Assembly: GCA_015680905.1 (NCBI GenBank)
Contig: CM027382.1
Span: forward strand, 24,401,501-24,465,500
DNA length: 64,000 bases
Source of the DNA: Coptis chinensis
Taxonomy: Eukaryota > Streptophyta > Magnoliopsida > Ranunculales > Ranunculaceae
Reading direction: 5' to 3'
How positions within the stretch are numbered: position 1 is the first letter of the stretch; each line of letters opens with the position of its first letter. The notes beneath the pieces were generated by a model. It ran no database searches. It had not been told where the DNA came from and worked only from the letters and a program-made list of their open reading frames with translations. Positions 34,701 to 45,458 of this stretch are shown piece by piece. The position numbers and the translations under genes are program-made.

Positions 34701-36387
34701 ACCTTCTATTTGGTGTGCTATTGTTTTCATGTTTAAAATGCTTATGGTTCATTATATGCGTGTGCTATGTTTAGTGTGCTATTGAACATTTTCTTGTTCT
34801 TTTCTGAATAATATATTATGATCTCCAACCTCTCTGTTCCAGCAATCTAGCCCTAATTTTGCTTACGGTTCTCAGGTACTTTCTCTCTTTAATTATTGAT
34901 CCTTCGAGGACTAAGCATCATTCTGTTTGGGGGTGCTTTAAACATGTAGCAAAAATTAGGCATCTTGTAGCCTATATATAGTTTTATTTTCATATTAATA
35001 ATTGTACTTAGTGACAAAGTCTTGTTTCCTTTTCAATGATGAAAATTGTCTAGAAATCTCACATTAGTATCCGAATTAGGATTTGTTTTAAGAAACTTTA
35101 GATATCATTATGCAATAGTTTATACATCTTTTCATGAATATTCATATCTTGAGTATCATTGATTGTACATAGCGGTAAGTTTAAGGAACCAACGGTTAGT
35201 TACTTTAACTATAAATCCTGTGAGAATCTAACCAAAAGCCTTGATATGAGTGATTTGTGTGTGATGACCGCGGAGGAGTAGTTTTTCGATTAGAGGAAAT
35301 TACGCATCTACTTACTTGATCACCACCGAACCCTAGGCGAGAATTTAGGCCTTCTTTGGATCGACATAGCTAAAATTCTTACCTGTTACAAATATTACCG
35401 CTAGTCACTCCACTGAACCTTTCATCAAACCTTTCACTTTCACCACAAAAATTCCTTACCCATCTATTAAACCAAATAAAAGAACCTACCTAAGTGATGA
35501 GTATGAGAAATAGGATGAAATGTGGAAGAATAAAGAGAAAGACTTGTCCTAAATATAAGTCAGTTACTTGCTTCAAGAAAGGAAAATAGAATCATGTTCT
35601 TAAGCCATATATATATAAAAAAAAAAATCCTTAGTAGCCAGAGGCTTAAGAACAAGGTTGGAAAAACTCAGTTAGAAGAAAGAAAGGAAACAAGGATTTC
35701 TCTAGTGTAAATATATGAAGACCCTATTCTCTCATACTCGTAAATTTTGATTATCCATTTCCATTTTCTTGTACACTATCACCTAAGCCCCACAATACCT
35801 AATAAAGACCTCTAGCTCATTAGGAGTAGGGTGGTGTGATAATAAGTAGTAGGCGTGATTGATCGACATCGGCTCCTCATTTGTCATTGAGATGTAAGGA
35901 AACGCGTGTGCCCACCTGCTTTGGAGTTAACAAAACTTGAGTGGAAATATTTTGAGTGAATATGTGTTTCAACACATACACGTGAGAACCCATTTAGGTA
36001 TGCTCTCCAAGGATCGAAAACAACCACGCTAGTATATTTCAATGAAAAGTTCATTTGCATGAATAATCATATGTAGATGTTTTAATTATTGAATACATAT
36101 TAACTTGAGTTTCAAAGAAATAAATCCTCGTTCCTGCTAAGGAGATGTATGGATATCGAGAGATTAATTTAGGAAACAAGTTTACGTCACCGAGTCGTTG
36201 TAGTATAAATGAAGTTTGTGAGTATCTTTTATGGAAAACTCTCACGAGAGGCTATAACTTCGTCCACTAGGGAATTCCTAGTGGTTTAAGGCCTTGTTGC
36301 ATATGGTCAATGCAATCGCTCTGAAACGAGAATTAGTTTAGGACTACACATTTTTTTTGCCCACTTATTTATTTTAGTGTCTCTTAT
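34701..36387 (+). other. Athila 3' non-coding tail
   Basis: No ORF is supported. A perfect 11-bp inverted repeat, GTTCTTAAGCC and GGCTTAAGAAC, at about 35599-35657 could form a hairpin with a loop of about 37 bases. Long 3' non-coding tails are known in Athila elements. Confidence 0.6.
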
Positions 36388-36425
36388 TTGCTTGAGGACA
36401 AGCAAAGTGTTGTTTAAGGGTAGTG
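36388..36425 (+). other. Conserved Athila 3' motif and polypurine tract
   Basis: TTGCTTGAGGACAAGCAAAG at 36388-36407, partly palindromic, is a hallmark near the 3' end of Athila/Tat elements. A purine-rich AAGGGTAGTG abuts the 3' LTR and is the likely primer for plus-strand DNA synthesis. Confidence 0.75.
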
Positions 36426-37871
36426 TGATAAGCACCCAAAAGTGTATTATGAAACCCCATTGAGACATATAAATTTGGTTCATTATGTGTTTAATAATCA
36501 TGAAATAAATATGTTTTCATACTTTTGCGGTATTTGCGATAAACATGGAAATATTGGTTAAACTCTACAATAAAGCACGAGGAAGGCGATATATATATGA
36601 ATTCTTCCAAATCCATGTAGAAGCATCAAACTTCCAAAGCTCCTACCTCTCGAACCGGGGACTCGAATCGACAAGAGAGTCTGCTGCTCGGACAATCGTA
36701 GTGATGAACTCTCTACGATATAAGTTAGTAAAAACTGCCAAAATACCGGACTACCATCGGGTGTGTACATGGACCCACTATCTTGGGGCCACAAGATTGG
36801 ATGAGTCATCAATCATGGAGCATGTCAAGACAAAGATAACAAATTATTGGTGCAAAGTTGACACCTTGCATGTAATAAATTAGATTAGGTGTTAATAGTG
36901 AAAAAAAGCAAAGGTGTCACTTTTTTTTAATGTGGTAGATAAAAATGAATCAATGTGGTTTGATAATTCACGTGGGAGGAAATGAGATTTCTCTCAAATG
37001 GAGAAGAAATTAGACAAATGTGGGGACACTCTAATTACTCCCTTGACTTATTTTCCTCACATGACATTATTTTAGTTCCTTAGTGAAAATGAGAAGTTAG
37101 TTTTGGTTTTTATTAAAAAGCTTGTAATAGTTTTAATGGAGGAACACTTGTTCTTCTAGAAAATATAGAAGTGATTTTGGTTGTGGATATTTCTTCTCTC
37201 TCTCTCTCTCTTTCTCTTTGGTGTTTTTATTAGTTCATAAGTCTTTGTCCCAAGGATCATGAGCTAACTTCCCTTTTGGGGAGTTAGTCTAACTCATGTG
37301 AGGGTAAACCAATTGTTGGTTTGGTAGGTTTAGGAAGAACAACTAACTCTACATCCTACCCCAAAATGGTAGTTGGTGTAGAGTTTAGTTAGAAATCAAG
37401 CAATGAGCTTAGAGATAAGTCATTGTTTGGTTTCACTTGCTAGCATGTATGAGCTCTTTAGTGAGCCATGCATGCTAGGGATCAAATCTATTTTTCCGTT
37501 AGGGACTTGTCTATGAGTCTAGGAAGAATCAAAACCTATTTCAAATCAACACTAATGATAGTTTCACATGAGGAGGATTAACTCTCCAATTTCTCTTTCA
37601 AATTTCCATTTCGGTATTAAGTGCATGTTTTCATTGTTAATGTTTTTATTAATGTTTGTATAGGAAGGAAAAATCTAACATTTATATTATATCCTTACTC
37701 CTTAATTTCCATTTATTGTAACATCTAATTTTTAGTTGTTCTAAGCTTTAGGTTAGTTCGAATCCTTATTCAAACTCTACGAAACGAAGATCGTGAGTAA
37801 GGAATCTTGATTGCTTTTACATTAATTTAGAGAGTTCAAAACTCTAAGTAGTGTTCTCCAAGCTTATATCA
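36426..37871 (+). repeat. 3' LTR of the Athila-type element
   Basis: It starts TGATAAGCACCC and ends CTTATATCA, followed by TSD ATGGG at 37872-37876. Differences from the 5' LTR are concentrated in its first 400 bases. The last 947 bases are inside the 12.4-kb duplication. Confidence 0.95.
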
Positions 37872-37876
37872 ATGGG

Positions 37877-38250
37877 GATCAATCAGATTTGAGTTCTCTC
37901 ATTCAACCCCTTGGACGTGACATTTCGGTTAATTGTTTGATTTGCTGCTCAAGGTCTGATTATAATCTGCTTGCTTATCTAAATCGGAGTTTTAATTCAA
38001 TTATTCAGAGTGGAGAGCTCTATAGATTGAGGAGGATGATGGGTGTGGTCGAGCATTGGGTCTATTTCTCTTGCCATGTCCTTGAATGGGAAGCTTTTGA
38101 TCCTATTTGCCGACGATGGATGCACTTGCCAAGGATGCCAGCGAATGAATGCTTCATGTGCTATGATAAGGAGTCACAACAACACTGAACTTCTCGTATT
38201 TGGGAAGGAGATAACATCACATGCAACAAGCGTGATGTTGCTTGTCACGT
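37877..38250 (+). pseudogene. F-box/kelch fragment, 3' part (captured), copy A
   Basis: The frame continues from the 5' part across the Athila target site: DLSSLIQPLGRD, then ISVNCLICCSRSDYNLLAYL, YRLRRMMGVVEHWVYFSCHV and WEAFDPICRRWMHLPRM. This is the segment between F-box and first kelch repeat in At1g74510-like proteins. A TGA after the DKES segment, followed in another frame by ELLVFGKEITSH, shows a frameshift. The kelch repeats themselves are missing. As carried by the MULE it cannot make the normal ubiquitin-ligase adaptor. Confidence 0.8.
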
Positions 38251-38370
38251 AAGCCCCACATCAGATTTTGTTAGCTGTCCATTTCAATACCGACACATCA
38301 TCTTCCGTTAGCACACATAAGCAGACGTTTGTACACATAGGCAGCCGTTTGTACACATAGGAAAATTTTC

Positions 38371-38489
38371 TAACGGAAATGCACCGGTGGCCCAAACTGA
38401 TACAAAAAATAAAGGTCATGGCCCAATTTGCTAAAAAAAAAAGTTCTTGGCCCAAATTGATAAAACCAGCAAAGTTCATGGTACAAAAC
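38371..38489 (-). repeat. Right terminal inverted repeat of the Pack-MULE
   Basis: The complement matches 19291-19410, including TTTGGGCCACC and GCAAATTGGGCCATGACC. It marks the outer end of the MULE on the right. A second copy from the duplication lies at 50775-50893. Confidence 0.8.
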
Positions 38490-39028
38490 GTTAATTTTTT
38501 CAGGAAAAAATGAATTGAGTTGCTTGAACATTTACTTTATGCATTTAACCACACATGTGACTGGGAAAAAAAGGAAAAAAAGTAAACTAATCATAAAATA
38601 AGTGATAGTGTACACCAAAAACAAATAAAATTGTATTGTATGCACTATATATATGGGCCTAACAAATAAAGTTGGATCAATTTGAGGTGTCATCCACTGT
38701 GGGATTTAGATATTTAGTCATAGTTAAGTATTTCAAAAACCACAGGCCACAATAATTACGACATATTCTAATTAAATTTATGAATTTTATAATTTCTAAT
38801 TTTAGCGGAATAATGAGATTCAGTTAAAACGGACGTTGGCTTAAATAAATTATATAGCTATTGATTTAGTTAAAGTGGATGTTGGGCTTAAATAAATTAT
38901 ATACCAAACCAAACCAAAACAAATTACATGTGGAAAATTAAATTATACAAAAAATAACATCACAAAATATATAATAACAAATGAAAAAAAAAACCAATAA
39001 TGACAAATATTTTAAAATATATATAATA
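38490..39028. other. AT-rich spacer between MULE and array
   Basis: No gene is seen. The sequence contains two near-copies of TTAAATAAATTATATA and several A-rich runs before the 55-bp array begins. Confidence 0.5.
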
Positions 39029-39915
39029 CTGCATGAAACTAATGTCAAAGAACAATTAACGAGAAATAGAAAACTAGATGCAAATGCATTGAACTAACCT
39101 CAAATAATATTTAATTGGAAATCGGAAATTGGATGCACATGTAAGTATTAAACTAATCTTAAAAATTAATTATTATACAATTGGAATATTGATACAACTA
39201 CATTAAACTAACCTCAAAGAATAATTAACGGGAAATCAAAACTTGGATGTAAATACATCGAACTAACACCAAATAATAATTCTCGAGAAATTGGAAACTG
39301 AATGCAAATGCATTGAACTAACCCTCAGAGATTAAATTAATGGAAAATCGGAAACTAGATGCAACTGTATTGAACTAACCTAAAAAAAAACTATAAATTG
39401 GAAACAGGATGCAAATGCGTGAAACTAATCTTTAAAAATAATTAACGAGAAATCGAAAATCGGATGCAACTACACTGAACTAATTTCAAAAAATAAACTG
39501 GATGCAAATGCATTGAACTAACATCAATAAATAATTAACGGAAAATCAGAAACTAGATGCAAATTCATTGAACTAACCTCAAACAATAATTAACGGAAAA
39601 TAAGAAACTAGATGCAAATGCAACCTCATCGAATAATAAACGAGAAATCAGAAACTAGATGCAAATATATTAAACTAATCTCAAAAAATGATTAACGGGA
39701 AATTGAAAACTGGATGCAAATGCATTGAACTAAGCTCGAAGAATAATTAGTAGAAAATTGGAAATTGTAAATTGGATGCAAATGCATTAAACTAACTACA
39801 AAGAATAATTAACAAGAAATCGAAAACTGGATGCAACTGTATTGAACTAACCTCAAAAAATAAATAACATAAAATCAGAAACTGGATGCAAATGCATTGA
39901 ACTAACCTCAAAATA
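39029..39915. repeat. 55-bp tandem array, block 1, copy A
   Basis: About 15 diverged units share the core GATGCAAATGCATTGAACTA, then a CCTCAAAGAATAATTAACGG part, then AAATCGGAAACTG. Units differ by substitutions and partial deletions. It is non-coding. Confidence 0.9.
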
Positions 39916-40469
39916 TAGTTGTGTTATATGTTGTGGGAATGTCTCGATAAGTATAGTTTTGCATTTAAAACGGTGTTTATCTTATCTTTTTTCGTATAAT
40001 TGGGAACACCTTGCTATTCAAGTAGCTTCAATATGAACTTTGTCTTATTAGACAATCTCACAAAACTTCAATCAAACTTCTATTATTAAACAACAAATGA
40101 AGTTGAAGGATTTTATCAATGCATGATGAGTTATTTTTTTTTAATAGAGAGTTTATGGGGTTTTCATGTTATAAGAAATTTAGATGAGTGATTAATATAA
40201 TATTTGTATATAATAGTTATGCATATATAGTTGCATATATTTTTCAGAATAATTAATATGACAGGACCCGTTCGTAGATAATCTTTGAATTGAAGATACC
40301 ACATAGTGAGCCAGGTATATAATTTAAAGAATAATTAACGGGAAATTGGGAACTGGATAATCTTTGATGATCCCATATAGTAAATCAAACATAATTTATT
40401 TTTATATCATGTTTGCAAGGACACTACAGATGGATAAGTAGAAAGTTCGTATTACACACCACATTGGAT
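39916..40469. repeat. Array spacer S1, copy A
   Basis: A single-copy-looking spacer containing TCTCGATAAGTATAGTTTTG interrupts the array. A diverged relative of its first 350 bases occurs at about 41936-42290 after the second block, so array and spacer form a repeated higher-order pair. Confidence 0.75.
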
Positions 40470-41935
40470 AATTAAAAGAAATTGAAAAATGGATTCAAAT
40501 ACATTGAACTGAGCTCAAAGAGTAATTAACGGGAAATCAGAAACTTTATGCAAATGCAATACACTAAACTCAAAAAGTAAGTAACTAGAAATCGAAAACT
40601 GGATGCAACTGCATTAAACTAATGTCAGAGAATAACTAATAATGGGAAATTAGAAATTGGATGCAAATCCTTGAAAAATATTTAACAAGAAATCGGAAAC
40701 TGTATGCAAAAATGCATCAAACAAACCTCAAATAATAATTAACGATGAATCAGAAACTAGATGCAAATGCATTGAACTAACCTCAAAATATAATTAACAG
40801 GAAATCAAAAACCAAATGCAACTGCATTGAACTAACCTCATAGAATAATTGACGGAAAATCAGAAACTAGATGCAAATGAATTGAAATAACCTCAAAGAA
40901 TAGTTAACGGAAAATCAGAAACCGGATGAAATTGTATCGAACTAACTTCAATGCATAAATAATCAGAAATCATAAACTAGATGCAGATATATTGAACTAA
41001 CCTCAAAGAGTTATTAATGAGATATCAAAAACTGGATGCAAATGTAATGAACTAATCTAAAGACTAATTAACGAATATAGAAACATCAAAAAATGGATAC
41101 AAATGCACTGAACTAACCTCAATGAATAATTAACGGAAAATCATAAATTTGATGCAACTACACTGAACAAACCTTAAAAAATAATTAATAGGAAATCGAA
41201 AACTTGCTGCAAATGCATCAAACTAACCTAAAAAAATAATTAACGGGAAATCGGAAATTGGATGCAACTGCATTGAACTAACCTCAAAGAATAATTAACG
41301 AAAAATTGGAAACTGGATGCAACTGCATTAAACTAAAATCATATATTAACTAACAGGCCAGGAAATCAGAAATTGGATGCAATATCCTTGATGAATATTT
41401 AACGAAAAATTAGAAACTGGATGCAAATGCATTGAAATAACCTCAAAGAATAGTTAACTAGAAATCGGAAACTGGATGTAACCTACATCGAACTACTCTC
41501 AAAACATAAATAACTAGAAATTGGAAGCTAGATGCGAACTAACTTCGAAAAATATTTAACGGGAAATCAGAAACTGGATGCAGATGTATTAAACTAACCT
41601 CAAAGAGTAATTAACGGAAAATTGGAACCTTGATGCAAATGCAATTAACTAATCTCAAAAAGTAACTAACGAAACATTGAAAACTAGATGAAACTGCACT
41701 GAATTAACCTTAATGACTAATGGAAAATCGTAAACTTGGTGCAACTGCACTGAACTAACTTCAAAACATAATTAATGGAAAATCAGAAACTTGATACAAC
41801 TACATTGAATTAACCTCAAAGAATAATTAATGGAAAATCGAAACTAGATCCAACTCGTTGAACTAGCCTAAAAAAAATAATTAATATAAAATCGAAACTT
41901 GATGCAAATGCATTGAACTAACCTCAAAACATAGT
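40470..41935. repeat. 55-bp tandem array, block 2, copy A
   Basis: Roughly 26 further units of the same 55-bp family occupy this block. Units are as diverged from one another as those in block 1. Each typical unit includes ATGCAAATGCAT. No ORF is present. Confidence 0.9.
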
Positions 41936-42290
41936 CAGTATTATATATAAGGAAAATATAATATCTCGACAAGTATAGTTTTGCATTTTAAGTAGTGTTT
42001 ATTATAATTATTTTATTATGATTGGAAATGCCTTGCTATTTAAGTAGTTTCAATATCATCTTCGTCACATTGGACATTCTCACAAAATTTCAATCAAACT
42101 TATATTATTAAACATAACAACAAAAATAAATCGATGAGTTTTACCAAGATTTGGTGCTTTCTTTTGATAGAGAGTGGTGCAAGAAATTTGAAAAAGTGAT
42201 TAATATACTTTCCATATCTCATAATTATGAATAGTTGCTAATAGTTTTTAGAATAATTTAATATAACGACAGCCGTTCATAGGACTTTTC
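41936..42290. repeat. Array spacer S2, copy A, related to S1
   Basis: The segment contains TCTCGACAAGTATAGTTTTG, CCTTGCTATTTAAGTAG and CACAAAATTTCAATCAAAC, each with a counterpart in S1. It closes the second array-spacer pair. Confidence 0.75.
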
Positions 42291-43603
42291 CTATTTTCTC
42301 AGATGGCCAAAAAATACTGAGACTTTTCCTATTTTCTCAGGGTGCCACGTCATCAAAGTAGTTGCCCAACCCGGTATCTACGAAATCAAGAAATATTAGT
42401 GACCATTTGTCCATTTCCTTCTCAAACGGTCCGACACACAAAAAAAAATGGTCCGACCACTTCGTTTCAAAGTTCATAATAATAAAATAATAATGGCAAT
42501 GCCTACGTCATCAGCAGCTTCAAAACGGTTTTCTCCTAACAACCGCGAAAATGGCTCTTCTTTTCTCTCCATCTCATTTTCAGAATTTCAATCCATAAAG
42601 TATTTTGCTATACTGTTAGCACTCCAAGAGTTTTGTCATCATTTGCTCCTAATACACTTTGAAATTTCGAATAGGTATTCTCCTCTGTGTTCTGAAAGAA
42701 GTATTGGAATAACGAAGGTAGGCTTCCTAGAAGTATTTCCACTTTCAATTGTTACACCGATTTGAAATCTACAAAATCTACTCTTTGTGATAAAACATTC
42801 TCACTATTTCTATGAAACTTTAAAACCAACGTTCCTTTACAATAATAGTGTTACTTAAGAATTGGAAAGTGGCAATTTTAATGGATTCCTAAGGTTACGA
42901 ACATTCCATCTACAAGCAGAGTTTCCTATATATGGCTCGGTGGAAAAGATTGGTTACTGATGACTACTCATTCGCTAGGGTATGAATCTTCTTTTCTAAT
43001 TTTCTCTTTGAATCATGATTCTAGCTTTTAATATATTCTGTTCATGAACTCTATTCAATCTCTTAACTTCATGCATTAAGTTTGATATTTGTTGTTAGAT
43101 TGAGAAATTGACCACGAAATACATTAGTAAAATAATTTAGTAGTACTTCTTATTATTCGTTGTTACACTGTATTTTCAAGGGCTTTTAACCCATATTACG
43201 TTCGTAGAGGGTAAAGAAGAAACAATCCATTCTTGAGGTACTAAACACTTTGTCCTTTTTAGGTCAAGCATGCATAGACATTAGACAATCACCTTTCTTT
43301 TTCATCTTATAGCCTATACTCAATTGGTTTCCTGATTAATTTTAAAACTTTGGATGTCTAGAAAAAAGGGATATAATGAAGTGTTAACATTCAGTGAATG
43401 GAACTCAATCCCAAATGTTTCCATTTGTTTGTCTTACGCCTATGGATCTCTATCCTTCTTTCACTAATTACTTTACTCTACTTGCTTTAACTTGGTATCA
43501 TAGTTAGTTTAATGTCCAAATGTTTGTGCAGTGGTACGGTTTTGCTTACTGCGACGTATTCTCATTGATGTAATATAATTCCAGGATAGGATTCTTAGAC
43601 GTA
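42291..43603 (+). other. Unassigned segment left of the copia insertion
   Basis: It opens with two copies of GACTTTTCCTATTTTCTCAG and then holds the 105-codon ORF at 42448. From 42766 to 43603 there is no supported coding sequence. It may be host DNA or the remainder of the element that contains the 55-bp array. Confidence 0.4.
42448..42765 (+). CDS. Unknown 105-codon ORF, copy A
   Basis: The frame encodes a Ser-rich basic N-terminus (MPTSSAASKRFSPNNRENG) and a hydrophobic C-terminal half (YFAILLALQEFCHHLLLIHF). I do not recognise it. A TTTTCAG and an AATAGGTATTC suggest possible splice sites, so the real product, if any, may be spliced differently. The translation is identical in the second copy at 54857. 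Its position beside repeats gives no functional clue. Confidence 0.25.
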   Translation: MVRPLRFKVHNNKIIMAMPTSSAASKRFSPNNRENGSSFLSISFSEFQSIKYFAILLALQEFCHHLLLIHFEISNRYSPLCSERSIGITKVGFLEVFPLSIVTPI

Positions 43604-43608
43604 CTTAA

Positions 43609-44801
43609 TGTTGGGGAAAACGATACCAATCGACCCCACTAAGATAACTTGCACTTGGACAAACTACTACTCCAGACAAAATCTAAACTTTTACTACAAC
43701 CAACAACAAGTCCAACCTTCCAAGCAATCAACAACTATCACAAACAAGTAATATAATAATAATGCAAAGAAAGTAAAACATATTTTTTTTTTGAAAAGTT
43801 AAGCTGGGGTTATGGCTGACCCCCACCTATTTTATTGATAATCAACTTGTTACATATGGAGTTCCTGAGGCATTATCCTCATACATATCTTCCCTAAGAG
43901 TATAGTCATTAGAAGGAGGTTTAACAAAAGCACAAGTTCTAAGGCCTCAAGCCTAACACCAAATCTATTCAAAGTACACCATTACTAGAAGTACCTCATT
44001 CCACCTATTGTCCTTTCGAGAATTGTTTTGCCAAAGCTGGGTGATCTTTAAAAACATGCTTTTAGACCTTTTCAAACTCTCGGAAGAAGGTTCCACAATG
44101 GATGTAAGCAAATGTCTGACCCATTCGCTCATCCTAAATCTCTTTAATATAACCATCAAGATGCTTAACCTTTTTCCTGGCCAAAGAGGAAACTTTCTTC
44201 ATCATGGCGAGAGTGGGATCATTAATTTCACCAGGAGATCGTTGAATGTGCTTCTTAGTTTTCTTTTTCTTCTCATATATACCACAACACAAAGATGTAA
44301 CGTGGTTCGGCCAATGATGTCTACTTCCACAAGAGCTAATCCTTTTATAAATATGGGAAGAAAGATTACAATCACTCATCTCTCCTTACAAGCTTTTCTT
44401 TTTGCAAATGTTCTTTCTCTCTCAATTTTGATTGCTCTCAAAATTTGGTTTCTTTGCAAGACTTGGTTCTCCAAAACCTAAGTTCTGTTTTTATACTAAA
44501 TCTGCAATTTTGCGGTTACTGTAGAAATATAAATCTGCAAATTTAGGCATAAGTGCGGGCGCGCTCTCAGTAAGGCAAAATCGAGCGTGTGCGCGCTCTC
44601 TTATTTTCCTGAAACCAAAAGTCCAGTAGACCTGTTTTGTGAGAGGTTGAAAAAAGAAACTATCTTCTTTTTCACGGCAAGGGCGCGGGCGCGCCTTGGG
44701 CTAAACCAATCTGAGCGCGTGCGCGCTCAGACCTCTTCACACAAACAATACTGCTTTCTCCCATATTCTTCCTTATCTTCATGTGAGGGATAACTCCAAC
44801 A
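43609..44801 (-). repeat. Copia 3' LTR, copy A (with a LINE-like insert)
   Basis: It starts TGTTGGGGAAAACGAT and ends GATAACTCCAACA. Compared with the 720-bp right LTR it has about 490 extra bases, a LINE-like insert at 43785-44277. GC-rich motifs occur at about 44556-44605 and 44680-44730 in otherwise AT-rich DNA. Confidence 0.9.
43785..44277 (-). mobile_element. Short LINE-like insertion in the copia LTR, copy A
   Basis: A T run at the left end, then the complement of a LINE 3' end (GGGGTCAGCCATAACCCCAG on the minus strand), shows a minus-strand 5'-truncated retroposon. The right LTR lacks it, fixing the borders to within a few bases near CATAT. The minus-strand frame at 43965-44159 encodes SEWVRHLLTSIVEPSSESLK, not recognised. 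Confidence 0.7.
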
Positions 44802-44817
44802 ATCTCCCTCTCCCGAA
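44802..44817 (-). other. Copia polypurine tract, copy A
   Basis: On the minus strand the bases GGGAGAGGGAGAT abut the 3' LTR. This purine-rich tract would prime plus-strand DNA synthesis. The second copy is at 57202-57217. Confidence 0.7.
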
Positions 44818-44849
44818 CAGTGAAGGGGGATACCTCCATGCATTCCTAA

Positions 44850-45372
44850 TCAACAGGAGGAGTGTGCTACCATTCCGACAGTATCACAACAAATATCAAA
44901 CTTACCTTTCGGTAAGACTTTGGTCATCATATCCGACCTGTTCTTGTCAATATGGATCTTCTCAATACACAAATGATTGTCTTCGAGAATTTCTCTAATC
45001 CAATGATAACGCACATATATGTGCTTGGATATATAATGAAAAGTCGGGTTCATGCTCAAATGGATGGCGCTCTGACTATCACAATGACTGTCACATGTAT
45101 GTGCTAGGATCTACAAACTGTTTCTACTTTAGCCCTAGTTCATCGAAGAACCTCTTCATCCATAACATCTCTTTACAACACTCAGTGGCTGTAATATACT
45201 CGGCTTCTGTAGTGGAGAGGGCAACACACTTTTGCAACTTAGATTGCCAAGAAATTGCTCTCCCTGCAAAAGTAAACAGATAACCGGAGGTGGACTTCAT
45301 AGAGTCAACATCACCTGCCATGTCTACATCTGTGTAGCCTTCAAGCAAGGTCTTACTTTCACCAAAACACAA
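44850..45372 (-). pseudogene. Copia RNase H, copy A
   Basis: The frame at 45124-45372 shows GYTDVDMAGDVDSMKSTSGY and ALSTTEAEYITATECCKEML, which carry the acidic residues of the copia RNase H. The C-terminal part follows at 44850-45059 (HYISKHIYVRYHWIREILED, MMTKVLPKGKF). A stop or frame change separates them. The amino acid order is that of Tork-lineage copia elements. Confidence 0.8.
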
Positions 45373-45458
45373 ATACGCCTTGGAAGTGCCCTTGAGATAT
45401 CTTAATATTCACTTAACACCTTCCCAATGCTCCTACCCGGATTTGGATGTGAATTTGT

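Larger units (their letters stand above)
19936..37871 (+). mobile_element. Athila-type Ty3/gypsy retrotransposon, 17.9 kb
   Basis: Two LTRs of about 1.44 kb bound the element, with TSD ATGGG at 19931-19935 and 37872-37876. A tRNA-Asp primer-binding site follows the 5' LTR, and the motif TTGCTTGAGGACAAGCAAAG with a purine tract precedes the 3' LTR. The order gag, protease, reverse transcriptase, RNase H, integrase is visible from 23200 to 28727. A further 7.7 kb lies between integrase and the 3' LTR. The total length is large for Athila. The coding frames are heavily interrupted although most of the LTR length is nearly identical. Confidence 0.9.
19291..38489 (+). mobile_element. Pack-MULE carrying an F-box/kelch gene fragment
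   Basis: Inverted repeats of about 120 bp at 19291-19410 and 38371-38489 both contain GTTTTGTACCATGAACTTTG and TTTGGGCCACC. Between them, once the Athila insertion (19936-37871) is discounted, only about 1.3 kb remains, most of it an F-box/kelch fragment. A non-autonomous Mutator-like element with captured gene sequence is the best fit. The 9-bp MULE target duplication is not secure: GAAAAAATG occurs at both sides (about 19278 and 38504) but slightly outside the visible repeats. Confidence 0.65.

Noticed and set aside
19278..38513. GAAAAAATG as the 9-bp target duplication of the MULE
   Set aside because: It occurs on both sides but does not abut the visible inverted repeats, and A-rich words are common here. 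It is kept only as a possibility.
39029..41935. CRISPR-like array of repeats and spacers
   Set aside because: Units are contiguous 55-bp tandem repeats without unique spacers, in plant nuclear DNA, and diverge along their whole length.
39029..41935. Centromeric satellite
   Set aside because: The unit is much shorter than usual plant centromeric satellites, the array is short and interrupted by spacers, and units are highly diverged.
44587..44793. Plus-strand ORF with arginine/alanine repeats in the copia LTR
   Set aside because: It arises from the GC-rich LTR motif, runs against the element and is disrupted in the other LTR copies.
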